Shown: in pieces, positions 17,633 to 27,168 of the stretch
Layout of the letters: every line of letters starts with the position of its first letter
Numbering within the stretch: position 1 is the first letter of the stretch
DNA from: Thermoproteota archaeon
GTDB lineage: Archaea; Korarchaeota; Korarchaeia; Korarchaeales; Korarchaeaceae
Length of the DNA stretch: 64,000 nt
Assembly (NCBI GenBank): GCA_027491485.1
Contig: JAOZGR010000001.1
Span: forward strand, 372,001-436,000
Direction of reading: 5' to 3'
Notes under the pieces: generated by a model
Databases searched by the model: none
The model's input: the letters and a program-made list of their open reading frames with translations, nothing else
Told to the model about the DNA's origin: nothing
Made by a program: the position numbers and the translations under genes

Positions 17633-18787
17633 ATGAAGTTCAGCGCTACAGGGCTGGCAATAACCTTGATGGTTTCTATACTTGCAATGACCTTACTACC
17701 TTCCTACGGATCGCTAGGGTCCGACGCAAGTTTCAGTAGGCTAAATGTTCAAGTCGAGTTATACGAGAATTCAACCGCTAAGGTGATGATGATAGTTCAG
17801 GTTCATGTCTCAAGCGATTCTAACAAAAGTATAGAAGCTATATGCTTTCCAATAGTTCCTATTGGAAGAGCTAGGACCGTCCAACACATCGGTGTGAAGG
17901 ACTATAGTAGTTTCTCAGGTAATATCTCTCTAGAAAAGATTCAAAATGAATCTTTTAGTGATCTACTTGTAGTTAGGTTCTTGAAACCAATAGAGCCGGG
18001 AGAGACAACTGAGTTCTCATTTGTCTTCACTGTTAAGCCAGATACCATGTTAGCCAAGGTAGGAAGCGATAAGTATAGATTTGTTTATAGGTTATACATG
18101 CCTAATCTAACAGTTGACCCTAATCTCTCGACTATTAGAGTGCTATTACCGGTCGGTGCCAGTGTCTCCAAAATAAAGGGTCCAAATGTATCCCTTCAGA
18201 TGGACCCACTCTCAGAGAGGTTAGTTGCAGTCTGGGAGCCTTTTGGAAACCCTATAGGACTAGGATGGGAGTTTTCCATGGAATTTAGAGTAACAGAGGA
18301 GGTAAGAACAGTTATTAAGCCACCAGAAGAAGCGAACCAGACTAGTCAGCCCGCTAGCAAGGAAAGTAGTTTCCCCTTGGTGGAGTTCGCTATAATATTG
18401 TTATTATCCAATATTGTCACAGGAGTTTCGACTCTACTGATCTCACGGAGATTTTTATCGAAAAAGGCGATAAGTAAGGAATCATGGTCGCCCCCTGCAC
18501 AAGAAGTTGAGGAGTTAAGCGAAGAGGAAATACAAGAGTATAAAGATGTCTTGGAAAGGCTAGATAGAGATGAGAGCAATATTGTTAAAATATTGGCGGA
18601 TAGCGGGGGAAGGGTAGAGCAGAAAGATCTACCCGAGATTACCGGATTCTCTAAGAGTAAGGTGTCTAGGATACTTAAGAGGCTAGATTCCTTAGGAGTG
18701 ATAAGAAGGACCTCTTCAGGCAAGACTAAGATAGTAGAACTCAATCCCATATTGAGGGAGATCCTCAAAGAACGGCAAGGTATGTGA
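17633..18787 (+). CDS. Membrane-tethered winged-helix protein with a large secreted domain
   Basis: A 384-residue protein of unusual layout. Residues 1-27 form a signal peptide. Residues about 30-245 form an outer beta-rich domain with seven or more N-glycosylation sequons (for example NST, NKS, NIS, NES, NLT, NVS, NQT). A membrane segment follows at about 249-271. The cytoplasmic tail has an acidic linker (EVEELSEEEIQEYKDVLERL) and a winged helix-turn-helix with LPEITGFSKSKVSRILKRLD. The ATG at 17633 has GGTGA eight bases upstream; an upstream TTG frame is unlikely. This looks like a one-piece sensor-regulator or a protein brought to the membrane for cleavage. The wHTH closely matches that of the protein at 61572. 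Confidence 0.8.
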   Translation: MKFSATGLAITLMVSILAMTLLPSYGSLGSDASFSRLNVQVELYENSTAKVMMIVQVHVSSDSNKSIEAICFPIVPIGRARTVQHIGVKDYSSFSGNISLEKIQNESFSDLLVVRFLKPIEPGETTEFSFVFTVKPDTMLAKVGSDKYRFVYRLYMPNLTVDPNLSTIRVLLPVGASVSKIKGPNVSLQMDPLSERLVAVWEPFGNPIGLGWEFSMEFRVTEEVRTVIKPPEEANQTSQPASKESSFPLVEFAIILLLSNIVTGVSTLLISRRFLSKKAISKESWSPPAQEVEELSEEEIQEYKDVLERLDRDESNIVKILADSGGRVEQKDLPEITGFSKSKVSRILKRLDSLGVIRRTSSGKTKIVELNPILREILKERQGM

Positions 18788-18798
18788 TTAAATGGTAG

Positions 18799-18883
18799 TG
18801 CGGGGGGTGGGATTTGAACCCACGCACCCCTGAGGGAGCGGATCTTGAGTCCGCCGCCTTTGACCTGGCTCGGCCACCCCCGC
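18799..18883 (-). tRNA. tRNA-Leu(CAA)
   Basis: On the minus strand the acceptor stem GCGGGGG pairs with CCCCCGC, followed by discriminator A; CCA is not encoded. The anticodon stem GCGGA/TCCGC encloses CTCAAGA, giving anticodon CAA. A long class II variable arm (TCCCTCAGGGG) follows. The T arm is GTGGG-TTCAAAT-CCCAC. A TATA-like CCTTTAAATT lies at about 18907-18915. No intron is apparent. Confidence 0.95.
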
Positions 18884-18916
18884 CCCCAGTTTAGATTATA
18901 TCTAGAAATTTAAAGG

Positions 18917-19771
18917 TTATTTTCGAAGTGTTGTACCCGTATCTACGTAGTCCATTATTCCAGTGAGCCTTCTAGGTACCATTCTCCTAACGATCCTTCT
19001 GTAGAAGTCTACTGGATTTGAAGAGATCCTAACAAAAATGGCTTTTCTTGTCTTAGAAGAGGTTACCTTAACCGGTGCTAAGACCCTCATAGGAGAAAGG
19101 CCGTCTGCAATTACATACATTGTTTTTGTAGAGGACCATATCTCTATTTCAGAGTCGCTAGGGACTACAAATGTATTCACTGAAGGAGTTAAGCTGGGCG
19201 GCCAAGCAGCTACATATGAAATCACCATTACATCTACTCTAGGATCTACTAAAGGTCCGCCCGATGCGAGGGAGTAAGCAAGAGAACCCATGGGAGTTGA
19301 TACTATAAGTCCATCACATATGCACTCGCTGATAGGTACCCCGTCAATAGCAACTCCCAGTCGTGAAGATTTTCCAAGTTTACCGCTTCTTATGAGGAAT
19401 TCATTCAGAGCTATGAGCCTTGTTCGCCCTATCACCTCTATGGCTCCAGCCTCCTCCAGCCAGTAGGTTCCCTCTTTCAGCATATTTGGGACATACTTTA
19501 TTTTATCCGGATCTACCTCGAGTAGGGTTCCGTACGTCCCATCCTTTACGCCTAATATAGGGATTTCGCCCGATACTTGATGGAAGGCCCTGAGAAGCGT
19601 ACCATCTCCTCCAATTACAATTAAGATATCGGGTGCAGAGTTTAGATTTACTATCTCAATTCCAATTGAGGAGATCTCTTTACTTAGTTTCTTATAGAGT
19701 TTAATTGTTCTTTCACTACCTTCATTGTATATTATGGCCACTCTTCTCACAGGAGAACCTTTTCTTAGCAT
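18917..19771 (-). CDS. nadK: NAD kinase
   Basis: An NAD(H) kinase of about 284 residues that makes NADP from NAD and ATP or polyphosphate. It has the family GGDGT motif (IVIGGDGTLLRAF), the ALNEFLI segment, and CDGLIVSTPMGSLAYSLASGGP that binds NAD. I chose ATG 19771: a TATA-like ttatttaa at 19793-19800 lies about 25 bp upstream, so the message is probably leaderless, and the GTG at 19792 would sit at the TATA box. It is divergent from GINS23. Confidence 0.92.
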   Translation of the reverse strand: MLRKGSPVRRVAIIYNEGSERTIKLYKKLSKEISSIGIEIVNLNSAPDILIVIGGDGTLLRAFHQVSGEIPILGVKDGTYGTLLEVDPDKIKYVPNMLKEGTYWLEEAGAIEVIGRTRLIALNEFLIRSGKLGKSSRLGVAIDGVPISECICDGLIVSTPMGSLAYSLASGGPLVDPRVDVMVISYVAAWPPSLTPSVNTFVVPSDSEIEIWSSTKTMYVIADGLSPMRVLAPVKVTSSKTRKAIFVRISSNPVDFYRRIVRRMVPRRLTGIMDYVDTGTTLRK

Positions 19772-19832
19772 CACATGACATCTTGGTCGCACTTATTTAA
19801 CATGCTTTCCCCAATACCTAGGGTGTCCCCCG

Positions 19833-20330
19833 GTGATATCTAAGAGAACCTCATACATTCTCTCAAAGCTCTATCCAGTTAGGGTCATTCCTAAGGAGGA
19901 CTTATCGCTAGATAAGCTAGGGATTAAGATCTTCAAGGGAGTAGAGACTGAGATACCTAAGTGGATAGCCGATATTTTACAAGAAGAAGGAAAAGTGGAA
20001 GTAGAGGAGATAAGTCCTAAGAAAGTAAGTGAGTATCTATACAAAGAAAAAATGTCGGTTACGCTGACCAAACTTCCTCCCTATACTTATTCCTTGATAA
20101 GGGAGCTCCTAAAATCATCTGATGATTCTTTGGTTAAGAGGGACGCTATTGATCTAGTCAATAGGAGGATTGGGAAGATATTAATGTATTTAAAGGCCTC
20201 TATAAGGTTAGATTCTTCGAGGGGAGCTCCTAAGAATTTATTGCCCGAGGAGTTAGTACTATATAATACACTGAGGAAGTATATTGGCAGGTGGGTAGAG
20301 GCATTTCTGGAGTTAAAAGAGGGTGAGTAA
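19833..20330 (+). CDS. gins23: GINS complex subunit, Gins23 type
   Basis: A 165-residue subunit of GINS, which binds MCM and a GAN/Cdc45-like protein to form the replicative helicase. The small B domain comes first (VRVIPKEDLSLDKLGIKIFKGVETEIPKWIADIL), then the helical A domain, the order of Psf2/Psf3 and archaeal Gins23. It starts at GTG 19833 behind GGGTG. The stop overlaps the MCM start as TAATG, so GINS and MCM are made in step. This gins23-mcm order is well known in archaea. Confidence 0.87.
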   Translation: MISKRTSYILSKLYPVRVIPKEDLSLDKLGIKIFKGVETEIPKWIADILQEEGKVEVEEISPKKVSEYLYKEKMSVTLTKLPPYTYSLIRELLKSSDDSLVKRDAIDLVNRRIGKILMYLKASIRLDSSRGAPKNLLPEELVLYNTLRKYIGRWVEAFLELKEGE

Positions 20331-23300
20331 TGGCGGAAAAGAGCCTAACCTTATCATTTGATGAGCTTGTGGAGAGTTATAGGGAGTTCATCCAGTTTTA
20401 TGAGGATGATTCGGGAGATCCAAGATATAGAAAATCATTAGCTTCAATGATAGAAGATCAGAAAAAATCTCTAAGTATAGACTGGACTCATCTTTATAAT
20501 TTTAATGAAAAGACGAGGGCCATAGCAGAGGATGTGATAATTCACCCTGCACTCCACATAGACGCTGCCTCTAGGGCACTTAAAGACCTTGTGAATGAGC
20601 TCCTTGGAGATCTTATCAGGGAGGATAAATTCAGAATATATAGCGAGGGAGACTTTCATGTAAGGTTTTACAATATTCCAACTAAGACATCCCTCAGAGA
20701 TGTGACCAAGTTCTCGATAGGTAGGCTTGTAGAGATCGAAGGGATAATAACTAGAGTATCCGATATATATGATAAACTTGAGAAGGCCATCTATATTTGC
20801 TCTAATGTGGATTGTGGAGAGATAGTAACTGTCGAGGTAATTGGGGGCAAGCTTAGACCTCCGGAGAGGTGCCCAATATGTGGTGCCCCCATGAGGTTTA
20901 ACCATGAACTGAGTGAGTTTGTGAGATGGAGATCCATTAGGATACAGGAAAGGCCGGAGGATCTCCCACCCGGAATGATGCCGGAGCACATAGATGGAAT
21001 CCTACTTGATGATCTCGTTGATGAGGCCAAGCCAGGTGATAGAGTTAAAGTGGTCGGTATAATAAGGATAAAACCGGCTAGAAGAGAGGAAAGAAAGCCA
21101 GAAGGTCCTATTTACAGGAGATATTTAGAGGTAGTACATATAGAGGTACCAAACAGGATTTATGAGAAGCTAGAGATCACACCCGAGGATGAAGAGGATA
21201 TATGGAAGTTAGCATCCAGAGAAGATCTAGAGGATCTCATAGTTAGATCTATAGCGCCTTCGATTTATGGATGGGATGAGGTCAAGAGAGCTATAGCCTA
21301 TGCTCTCTTTGGCGGTACCTCTAAGGTCCTAGCCGATGGGACTAAGGTGAGGGGGGAGATAAATATACTTATGGTGGGAGATCCGGGCGTAGCCAAATGT
21401 ATAACGGAAGACTCCTTGCTTATATCAAACAAGGGAGTCGTCAGGATATGCCAGCTAGCTAATGGACATAGATGCTTACCGTTGGAAGATGGTGTCCTAA
21501 TTAGATTGTCTGATGTGAAGATCCTCTCATTAGGGAGAGAAGGAATACTTAAGTGGTATGATGCCACAGCTATTGCAAAAAGGAGGTATAGTGGTTATTT
21601 ATATAGGATAAAAACCGGTAGAGGCTTCTCTATAAATGTAACAGAGACTCACCCGTTTCTAGTTTTAGACAGAAGCGGTAGACTTACATTTAAGATCGCT
21701 AAGGAGTTAAGTGAGGGAGATTACGTTGCCACGATCGGAACTTATGAAGCCGACACAGCCGAAGTAGGCCATTATATGAGGATCCTATCCTATCTCTATG
21801 GACTGCTCCTGCCCAGTGACTTTGTAGGAGACAAGTTCCAGCTTAGGTTGAGGCCAGAGGTTATAAGGGACATAACTCGGATCGCCCATCAGCTACGAAA
21901 TATCATAGATGTACAGTTCTCTGTGTTACCTGATAGGTTAGAAGTAAATATACAACCTAAGAGGAAGGCATCGTGTGAGATACTAAGGCTATTGGGGAGT
22001 CCAATACCAAAGAGACAAATTCCTCATTGGATACTATATGGAAGTAGGGATGCTGCTTTCTTCTTCATTAAAGGTATCATGCTCCATGCGAAGGAGACCA
22101 AAGAGAGGCTATATCTCCCTGCTTTACCAGAGAGAATATCCCTCGAAATTTCTTTGATCGCTGCAAGGGTTGGGCTTGTACCTAACCTCTCTAAAGAGGG
22201 AAGTTCTTGGAGAATATCTTTCAATAAATGCAGGGAAGGAATCCTAGGCTTAGAAACAATAGAAAACACATTAATTCCGAATATTAAGGACCTCCTCATT
22301 GACATATTGAAGGATTTGGGTATAGCTCCCGAAAATGTGAATTCGGACCTTAATGGTATAGAAACACTCGAAGGTGAGGGGCATGGTTTATCAAGATCCG
22401 AAGTAGTGCGTTTTCTAAATATGATAAGGCGTGAGCTTTCGGATGTATCTAGTGACAGGCTTAGGGATTCTATAATGAATTTACTTGTAGCCTCCTCTCC
22501 ATACATTGTATGGGACAGAGTCACAAGCGTTTCTAGAATGAGGAGGGACCTATGGGTCTATGACTTGGAAGTACCTGGGTCTCATAACTTCGTTGCATCT
22601 GGCATGGTTATACATAATAGTCAGCTACTCAAATACACGGCCCAGATATCTCCTAGAGGTCTATATACTACTGGGAAGGGATCCACTGCTGCAGGCCTAA
22701 CTGCGGCTGTGGTTAGGGATTCTGCCACTGGTGGTTGGACCCTCGAGGCGGGAGCATTAGTATTGGCGGATAGAGGGACCGCATGTATTGATGAGTTCGA
22801 TAAAATGAATGAAGACGATAGGAGATCTATCCATGAGGCCATGGAGCAGCAGACCATATCTATAGCCAAGGCAGGGATAGTAGCTACTCTGAATGCAAGA
22901 ACTACGATAATTGCAGCTGCTAATCCGAAGAAGGGAAGATATGATGAGTATGTATCTGTTGTCGATAATATAAACCTCCCACCAACCGTACTATCTAGGT
23001 TTGATCTCGTGTTTATAATGAGGGATGAGCCCTCGCCAGAGAAGGATGCTCTGGTGGCAGACCATGTGCTATCCACTAGAATGGGGATAAATCCCGAAGC
23101 TAAGCCACCAATAGACCCTTCACTACTAAAGAAGTACATAGCTTACGCTAGACAGAATATAAACCCTGTTCTGACTGAAGAGGCAGCTAATAGAATTAAA
23201 CAATTCTATGTAGAGATGAGAAAGGCGAGTGTAAGAGAGGTAAGCGAAATACCTGAAATGAGCTTTGAAACAATTGCTATAACACCTAGACAACTTGAAG

Positions 23301-23689
23301 CCCTGATTAGGTTGAGTGAAGCACGAGCAAGAATGCACCTGAGGAAGGAGGTCACAAGAGAAGATGCAGAGAGGGCTATAATGTTAATGAAGATGATGTT
23401 AGAGAAAGTTGGTTATGACGTCGCCACAGGAACTATAGATATCACGGGACTCATGACCGGAGCCTCATTCCCAGAGTATAAGAGAAGAGAAATCGTTCTT
23501 AAGGCAATAAGGGACATGGCAAGAGAAAGTGAGGACAACACTGTTGATAGGGATGTCGTTATAAGGGTTCTCGCAGAAAAACTCAATCTCGTCGGAAAGG
23601 AATTCGTCTTAGAAAAGATCATAAGTGATCTATTGAAGGAAGGGACTATATATCAGCCCGAACCAGGTAAGTTGAAACCCATAGGATGA
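20330..23689 (+). CDS. mcm: Replicative helicase MCM containing an intein
   Basis: The host protein is a 712-residue MCM, interrupted by a 407-residue intein (residues 357-763) to give 1119 codons. The N-terminal domain has a zinc site (CSNVDCGEIV...ERCPICGAPM). The AAA+ core has Walker A GDPGVAK-SQLLK, split by the intein, then Walker B in TACIDEFDKMNEDDRRSIHEAMEQQTISIAKAG, and the arginine finger in VLSRFDLVF. The C-terminal winged helix begins near FPEYKRREIVLKAI. It unwinds DNA at forks using ATP. Splicing should be essential because the ATP site is broken without it. It sits between gins23 and hel308. Confidence 0.97.
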   Translation: MAEKSLTLSFDELVESYREFIQFYEDDSGDPRYRKSLASMIEDQKKSLSIDWTHLYNFNEKTRAIAEDVIIHPALHIDAASRALKDLVNELLGDLIREDKFRIYSEGDFHVRFYNIPTKTSLRDVTKFSIGRLVEIEGIITRVSDIYDKLEKAIYICSNVDCGEIVTVEVIGGKLRPPERCPICGAPMRFNHELSEFVRWRSIRIQERPEDLPPGMMPEHIDGILLDDLVDEAKPGDRVKVVGIIRIKPARREERKPEGPIYRRYLEVVHIEVPNRIYEKLEITPEDEEDIWKLASREDLEDLIVRSIAPSIYGWDEVKRAIAYALFGGTSKVLADGTKVRGEINILMVGDPGVAKCITEDSLLISNKGVVRICQLANGHRCLPLEDGVLIRLSDVKILSLGREGILKWYDATAIAKRRYSGYLYRIKTGRGFSINVTETHPFLVLDRSGRLTFKIAKELSEGDYVATIGTYEADTAEVGHYMRILSYLYGLLLPSDFVGDKFQLRLRPEVIRDITRIAHQLRNIIDVQFSVLPDRLEVNIQPKRKASCEILRLLGSPIPKRQIPHWILYGSRDAAFFFIKGIMLHAKETKERLYLPALPERISLEISLIAARVGLVPNLSKEGSSWRISFNKCREGILGLETIENTLIPNIKDLLIDILKDLGIAPENVNSDLNGIETLEGEGHGLSRSEVVRFLNMIRRELSDVSSDRLRDSIMNLLVASSPYIVWDRVTSVSRMRRDLWVYDLEVPGSHNFVASGMVIHNSQLLKYTAQISPRGLYTTGKGSTAAGLTAAVVRDSATGGWTLEAGALVLADRGTACIDEFDKMNEDDRRSIHEAMEQQTISIAKAGIVATLNARTTIIAAANPKKGRYDEYVSVVDNINLPPTVLSRFDLVFIMRDEPSPEKDALVADHVLSTRMGINPEAKPPIDPSLLKKYIAYARQNINPVLTEEAANRIKQFYVEMRKASVREVSEIPEMSFETIAITPRQLEALIRLSEARARMHLRKEVTREDAERAIMLMKMMLEKVGYDVATGTIDITGLMTGASFPEYKRREIVLKAIRDMARESEDNTVDRDVVIRVLAEKLNLVGKEFVLEKIISDLLKEGTIYQPEPGKLKPIG
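21398..22618 (+). mobile_element. Intein in the MCM Walker A motif, with degenerate homing endonuclease
   Basis: An in-frame 407-residue intein starts at Cys (CITEDSLLISNKGVVR) directly after GDPGVAK and ends in GMVIHN before extein Ser. Block B is VTETHPFLV and block F is VYDLEVPGSHNFVASG. All splicing residues (Cys1, TxxH, His-Asn, Ser+1) are present, so splicing should work. The centre has two remnants of LAGLIDADG helices, YLYGLLLPSD and FIKGIMLHA, with the catalytic acidic residues replaced. The homing function is therefore probably lost. Confidence 0.95.
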
Positions 23690-23695
23690 AGAGGA

Positions 23696-25819
23696 ATGGG
23701 TATAGAAGAGCTGCTTCGTAGAGTAGGGATAAGTGATCTCTACCCTACCCAAAAGAGAATAGTGGAAGAGGGACTTATAGAAAAAGGAAATTTCGTTTTA
23801 GCAGCTCCGACGGCATCAGGAAAGACACTAGCAGCTGAATTCGTAATAAATGAGGAGCTAGGTAAGGGAGGGAAGGTTCTATATCTAGTACCGCTTAGAG
23901 CACTTGCATATGAGAAATTTGAGGAATTCAACGAGGTTTTCCCCGAGTATAAGATCAGGGTCTCCATAGGAGATTATGATTCATCAGAAGAGCCACTAGG
24001 TATATATGATCTCATAATAATGACATACGAGAAATTTGACTCGGTACAGAGACATAGGTCCTCGTGGCTTTCTAAAATCTCTCTGATCGTACTAGATGAG
24101 GTTCATTACGTTGGTGACCCATATAGAGGGCCTACGTTAGAGATAGCTGTGTCTAAATTCCTGTACGATAATAGTACAGCGAGGAGAATAGCCCTGAGCG
24201 CAACAATAACAAACTTAGAGGACATTGCTCGATGGCTTAATGCCAAGCCAATAAGGGTTGATTGGAGACCTGTCCCCCTTAGAGTAGGGATATATTTTGA
24301 CGGGACTCTTATTTTTCCAGATGGTTCGTCAGAATTATTGAGGGGGGATAACTCCCCACTACCTATCATAAGGAAGAGTCTCGAATCTGGGGGGCAAGTA
24401 ATCATTTTTTATAACAGGAGGGCTGATGCCGTTTCTTGGGCCGAAAAGATAGCGAAGAAGCTTGGCATGAAAGGAAATTCGCTCGAAGAGTTATCTGATG
24501 ATGTTAGAATATCCGATTACGGACCTTCTAAGCTTATAGAAAGACTTTCAGAGGTAGTTAGAAGGAAAGTAGCATTCCATCATGCCGGATTACCCTTTGA
24601 ATTGAGGAAAGTGATAGAGAAGGCCTTCAGGGAAGGGAAGATAAAGGTGCTCACAGCTACACCTACCCTCGCAGCAGGCGTAAACCTCCCTGCGAGGACC
24701 GTAATAATTAGTTCGTACCTTAGATTTGACAAGAGGTCGGGCAGGATGGCTCCCATCTCAATAATGGAGTTCTGGCAGATGGCAGGCAGAGCAGGAAGGC
24801 CAAAATATGACGATTACGGGGAGGCCTTCCTGATAGTCTCTAACAATAGAGATGCTGAGAAAGCATTCAAGAGGTATCTCTCTTCCGAGCCTGAGCCAAT
24901 TACCTCCTCTCTCTACGATATCTCTCATCTCAGAAATCACGTACTGGCCCTGATAGCATCTGAAGGCTACTTGGAGCACAGCGACATCTTTGATATATTT
25001 GGGAAAACGCTCCTCTTTGTACAGGGCGGTCAAAAACTTCTAGAGAGATCTCTTCCATATGTATTAAGTTCTCTAGAAAGAGAAGGTTTCTTAACCAGCG
25101 ATTCAAAGGGTTATAGAGCCACCCCAATAGGCCGTAGGGTCTCAGAACTGTATGTTGATCCATCTTCGGCCTACATAATGATTCAATCCTTGGAATACCT
25201 ATTACCCAGATACAAAGTCATGGAGGATCTCGATCTATCAGTATTACAGCTCATAGCTATGTTACCTGACATGCCCAGGATATCATTACAGAGAGGTAAG
25301 AGGGCATTTCTTGAAGAAGTTGCTGAGAGTATTGAGATGCTACTACCAATAGAGGAAGCCCCAATAGCTTCCCTCAATGAATTATTACAGGTCACTAAGG
25401 CAGCTGTCTCCTTAAAGCTATGGATAGATGAGTACAGCGAGGGTGAAATAGAGGAAAAAATTGGAATTGAGCCGGGAGACCTTAGGGGACTTACAGAAAC
25501 AGGATCGTGGCTCTGCTACGCTTACTCGGAGATCGTTAGCTTAATTGGAAGTAAGGAGGTGGCTGACTGGTTAAGGAATTTCTCTACTAGAATAAAGTAT
25601 GGAGTTAGAGAAGAACTTCTCCCCCTACTCTCACTGAAAGGCATTGGTAGAAGGAGAGCTAGGGTCCTTTATGAGGCAGGATACAAGACCGTTAAGGATA
25701 TAGCTTTCGCTTCTCCAGAAGAATTAGAAAAAATACCTAACATCGGTAGGGTCTTATCAAGGGAGATAGTAGAACAGGCGAGGTTACTTTACAATGCCAG
25801 TCCATCCAATCGAGTATAG
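23696..25819 (+). CDS. hel308: Ski2-like DNA helicase Hel308
   Basis: A 707-residue superfamily 2 helicase that remodels stalled forks. It has a Q-motif region (LYPTQKRIVEEGL), Walker A APTASGKTLAAE, the DEVH box in IVLDEVHYVGDPYRG, SATITN, motif IV/V TPTLAAGVNLPARTVII, and motif VI QMAGRAGRPKYDDYGEAF. The ratchet domain follows, and a terminal helix-hairpin-helix (LSLKGIGRRRARVLYEAG, EELEKIPNIGRVLSREI) fits the Hel308 layout. It starts 6 bp after mcm and overlaps purB by 26 bp. The gins23-mcm-hel308 order groups fork proteins in one transcript. Confidence 0.95.
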   Translation: MGIEELLRRVGISDLYPTQKRIVEEGLIEKGNFVLAAPTASGKTLAAEFVINEELGKGGKVLYLVPLRALAYEKFEEFNEVFPEYKIRVSIGDYDSSEEPLGIYDLIIMTYEKFDSVQRHRSSWLSKISLIVLDEVHYVGDPYRGPTLEIAVSKFLYDNSTARRIALSATITNLEDIARWLNAKPIRVDWRPVPLRVGIYFDGTLIFPDGSSELLRGDNSPLPIIRKSLESGGQVIIFYNRRADAVSWAEKIAKKLGMKGNSLEELSDDVRISDYGPSKLIERLSEVVRRKVAFHHAGLPFELRKVIEKAFREGKIKVLTATPTLAAGVNLPARTVIISSYLRFDKRSGRMAPISIMEFWQMAGRAGRPKYDDYGEAFLIVSNNRDAEKAFKRYLSSEPEPITSSLYDISHLRNHVLALIASEGYLEHSDIFDIFGKTLLFVQGGQKLLERSLPYVLSSLEREGFLTSDSKGYRATPIGRRVSELYVDPSSAYIMIQSLEYLLPRYKVMEDLDLSVLQLIAMLPDMPRISLQRGKRAFLEEVAESIEMLLPIEEAPIASLNELLQVTKAAVSLKLWIDEYSEGEIEEKIGIEPGDLRGLTETGSWLCYAYSEIVSLIGSKEVADWLRNFSTRIKYGVREELLPLLSLKGIGRRRARVLYEAGYKTVKDIAFASPEELEKIPNIGRVLSREIVEQARLLYNASPSNRV

Positions 25820-27167
25820 GTATGGATCCAATGAGTTGAGGGAAGTCTTTGATATTAGGAACAAGATACGGCTAATGGCAAAGATAGAAGCCACATTAGC
25901 TGAAGTACAAGCTGGGTTTAACATCATACCAAAGGAAGCAGCAGATGCTATCAGGAAAGCTGCAAGCGAGATCAGCTACGAAGATGTGAAAGAGGAGGAG
26001 AAAATTACAAAACATGAGACAATGGCTTTAGTTAGAGCGCTTGCAAAGAAAGCTGGTCCTTATGGTGAGTATGTACATCTGGGAGTGACGTCCAATGACA
26101 TTATCGATACTAGCATGGCTCTTCAGATAAAGATGGCCGGAAACATAATAATCAGAAGGTCAGTAGAGCTTCTAGAGAGTATAGTTAGTAGAGGAGAGGA
26201 GGTATCTGATATAGTAGCCCTAGGAAGGACCCATGGCGTAGTAGCCGATCCCATTCCTTTATCCTTTAAGTTCGCTTACTGGTCATACCTAGTTAGGAAA
26301 TCATTAGAGAGATTTGTAAGGTCTTTAGATGAATCTATCATGGGAAAGATAAGCGGAGCCGTCGGTACAATGGCCGCTATGTCCGAGCTTACAGACATAG
26401 ATCCGCAATTGATACAGCGAGAGGTCTTAGATAAGTTGAAACTCAAGCCAGCAGAAATATCAACTCAAATAGTTCCTAGAGACGCTCTCGCTAATTTAAT
26501 TACTACCATAGCCACCTTCTCATCAGCTTTAGATACGATCGCAAATGAGATTAGAAATCTCCACAGGACCGAGATCGGTGAATTAGAAGAATTCTTCGAG
26601 GAGGAGAGCCAGGTTGGCTCTAGCACGATGCCTCATAAGAGAAACCCCATCAGGAGTGAGAAGGTATGCGGTTTAGCTAGAATAGTGAGGTCTTTGTCCA
26701 TAGCAGCTCTAGAGAATATGGTCCTTGAGCATGAAAGGGATCTAACTAATAGCTCTGCAGAGAGATGTTTCGTGCCTGAGGCCTTTCTACTACTTGAGGA
26801 ACAGATAATGACCCTTACCTCTGTAATAAGAGGGCTTAGAGTTAGAACCGACCGTATTAAGGATAATCTAACTAAGTATGCAGATCTATCATTGAGTGAG
26901 AGGTTTATGATAGCTCTTGTCAAAAAGGGCGTTGGAAGACAGACCGCTCATGAGATCATCAGGAGGATCTCGATAGAATCTTATAGATCAGGTAAGAGGA
27001 TGTTAGATGTTCTTAGAGAGGATAGTCAGGTCAGTAGATATCTGACTCGTGAAGAAATAGAAACTCTATCAGATCCATCCACGTACATAGGGAAGGGAAG
27101 GGAAATAGCAAAGAAGGAGTTTGAAAGAGCGAAGAGCTTCTTAGCGGAGGTGCAGACCTACGAGTGA
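25794..27167 (+). CDS. purB: Adenylosuccinate lyase
   Basis: A 457-residue fumarase/aspartase-superfamily enzyme acting twice in purine synthesis, on SAICAR and on adenylosuccinate. The signature SSTMPHKRNPIRSE is exact, with the flexible catalytic Ser. Other blocks are HLGVTSNDIIDTSMALQ and GRTHGVVADPIPLSFK. It begins at ATG 25794 inside the end of hel308 with GAGGT upstream. Near its end a strong GGAGGTG (27146-27152) is the ribosome site for the next gene. Confidence 0.95.
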   Translation: MPVHPIEYRYGSNELREVFDIRNKIRLMAKIEATLAEVQAGFNIIPKEAADAIRKAASEISYEDVKEEEKITKHETMALVRALAKKAGPYGEYVHLGVTSNDIIDTSMALQIKMAGNIIIRRSVELLESIVSRGEEVSDIVALGRTHGVVADPIPLSFKFAYWSYLVRKSLERFVRSLDESIMGKISGAVGTMAAMSELTDIDPQLIQREVLDKLKLKPAEISTQIVPRDALANLITTIATFSSALDTIANEIRNLHRTEIGELEEFFEEESQVGSSTMPHKRNPIRSEKVCGLARIVRSLSIAALENMVLEHERDLTNSSAERCFVPEAFLLLEEQIMTLTSVIRGLRVRTDRIKDNLTKYADLSLSERFMIALVKKGVGRQTAHEIIRRISIESYRSGKRMLDVLREDSQVSRYLTREEIETLSDPSTYIGKGREIAKKEFERAKSFLAEVQTYE

Positions 27168-27168
27168 A

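Noticed and set aside
20471-20989. 172-codon antisense ORF in mcm
   Set aside because: Opposite strand of the conserved MCM N-terminal domain including its zinc site; composition is not protein-like.
22024-22524. 166-codon antisense ORF inside the intein
   Set aside because: Mirrors the intein coding frame; Ser/Leu-rich shadow without start signals.
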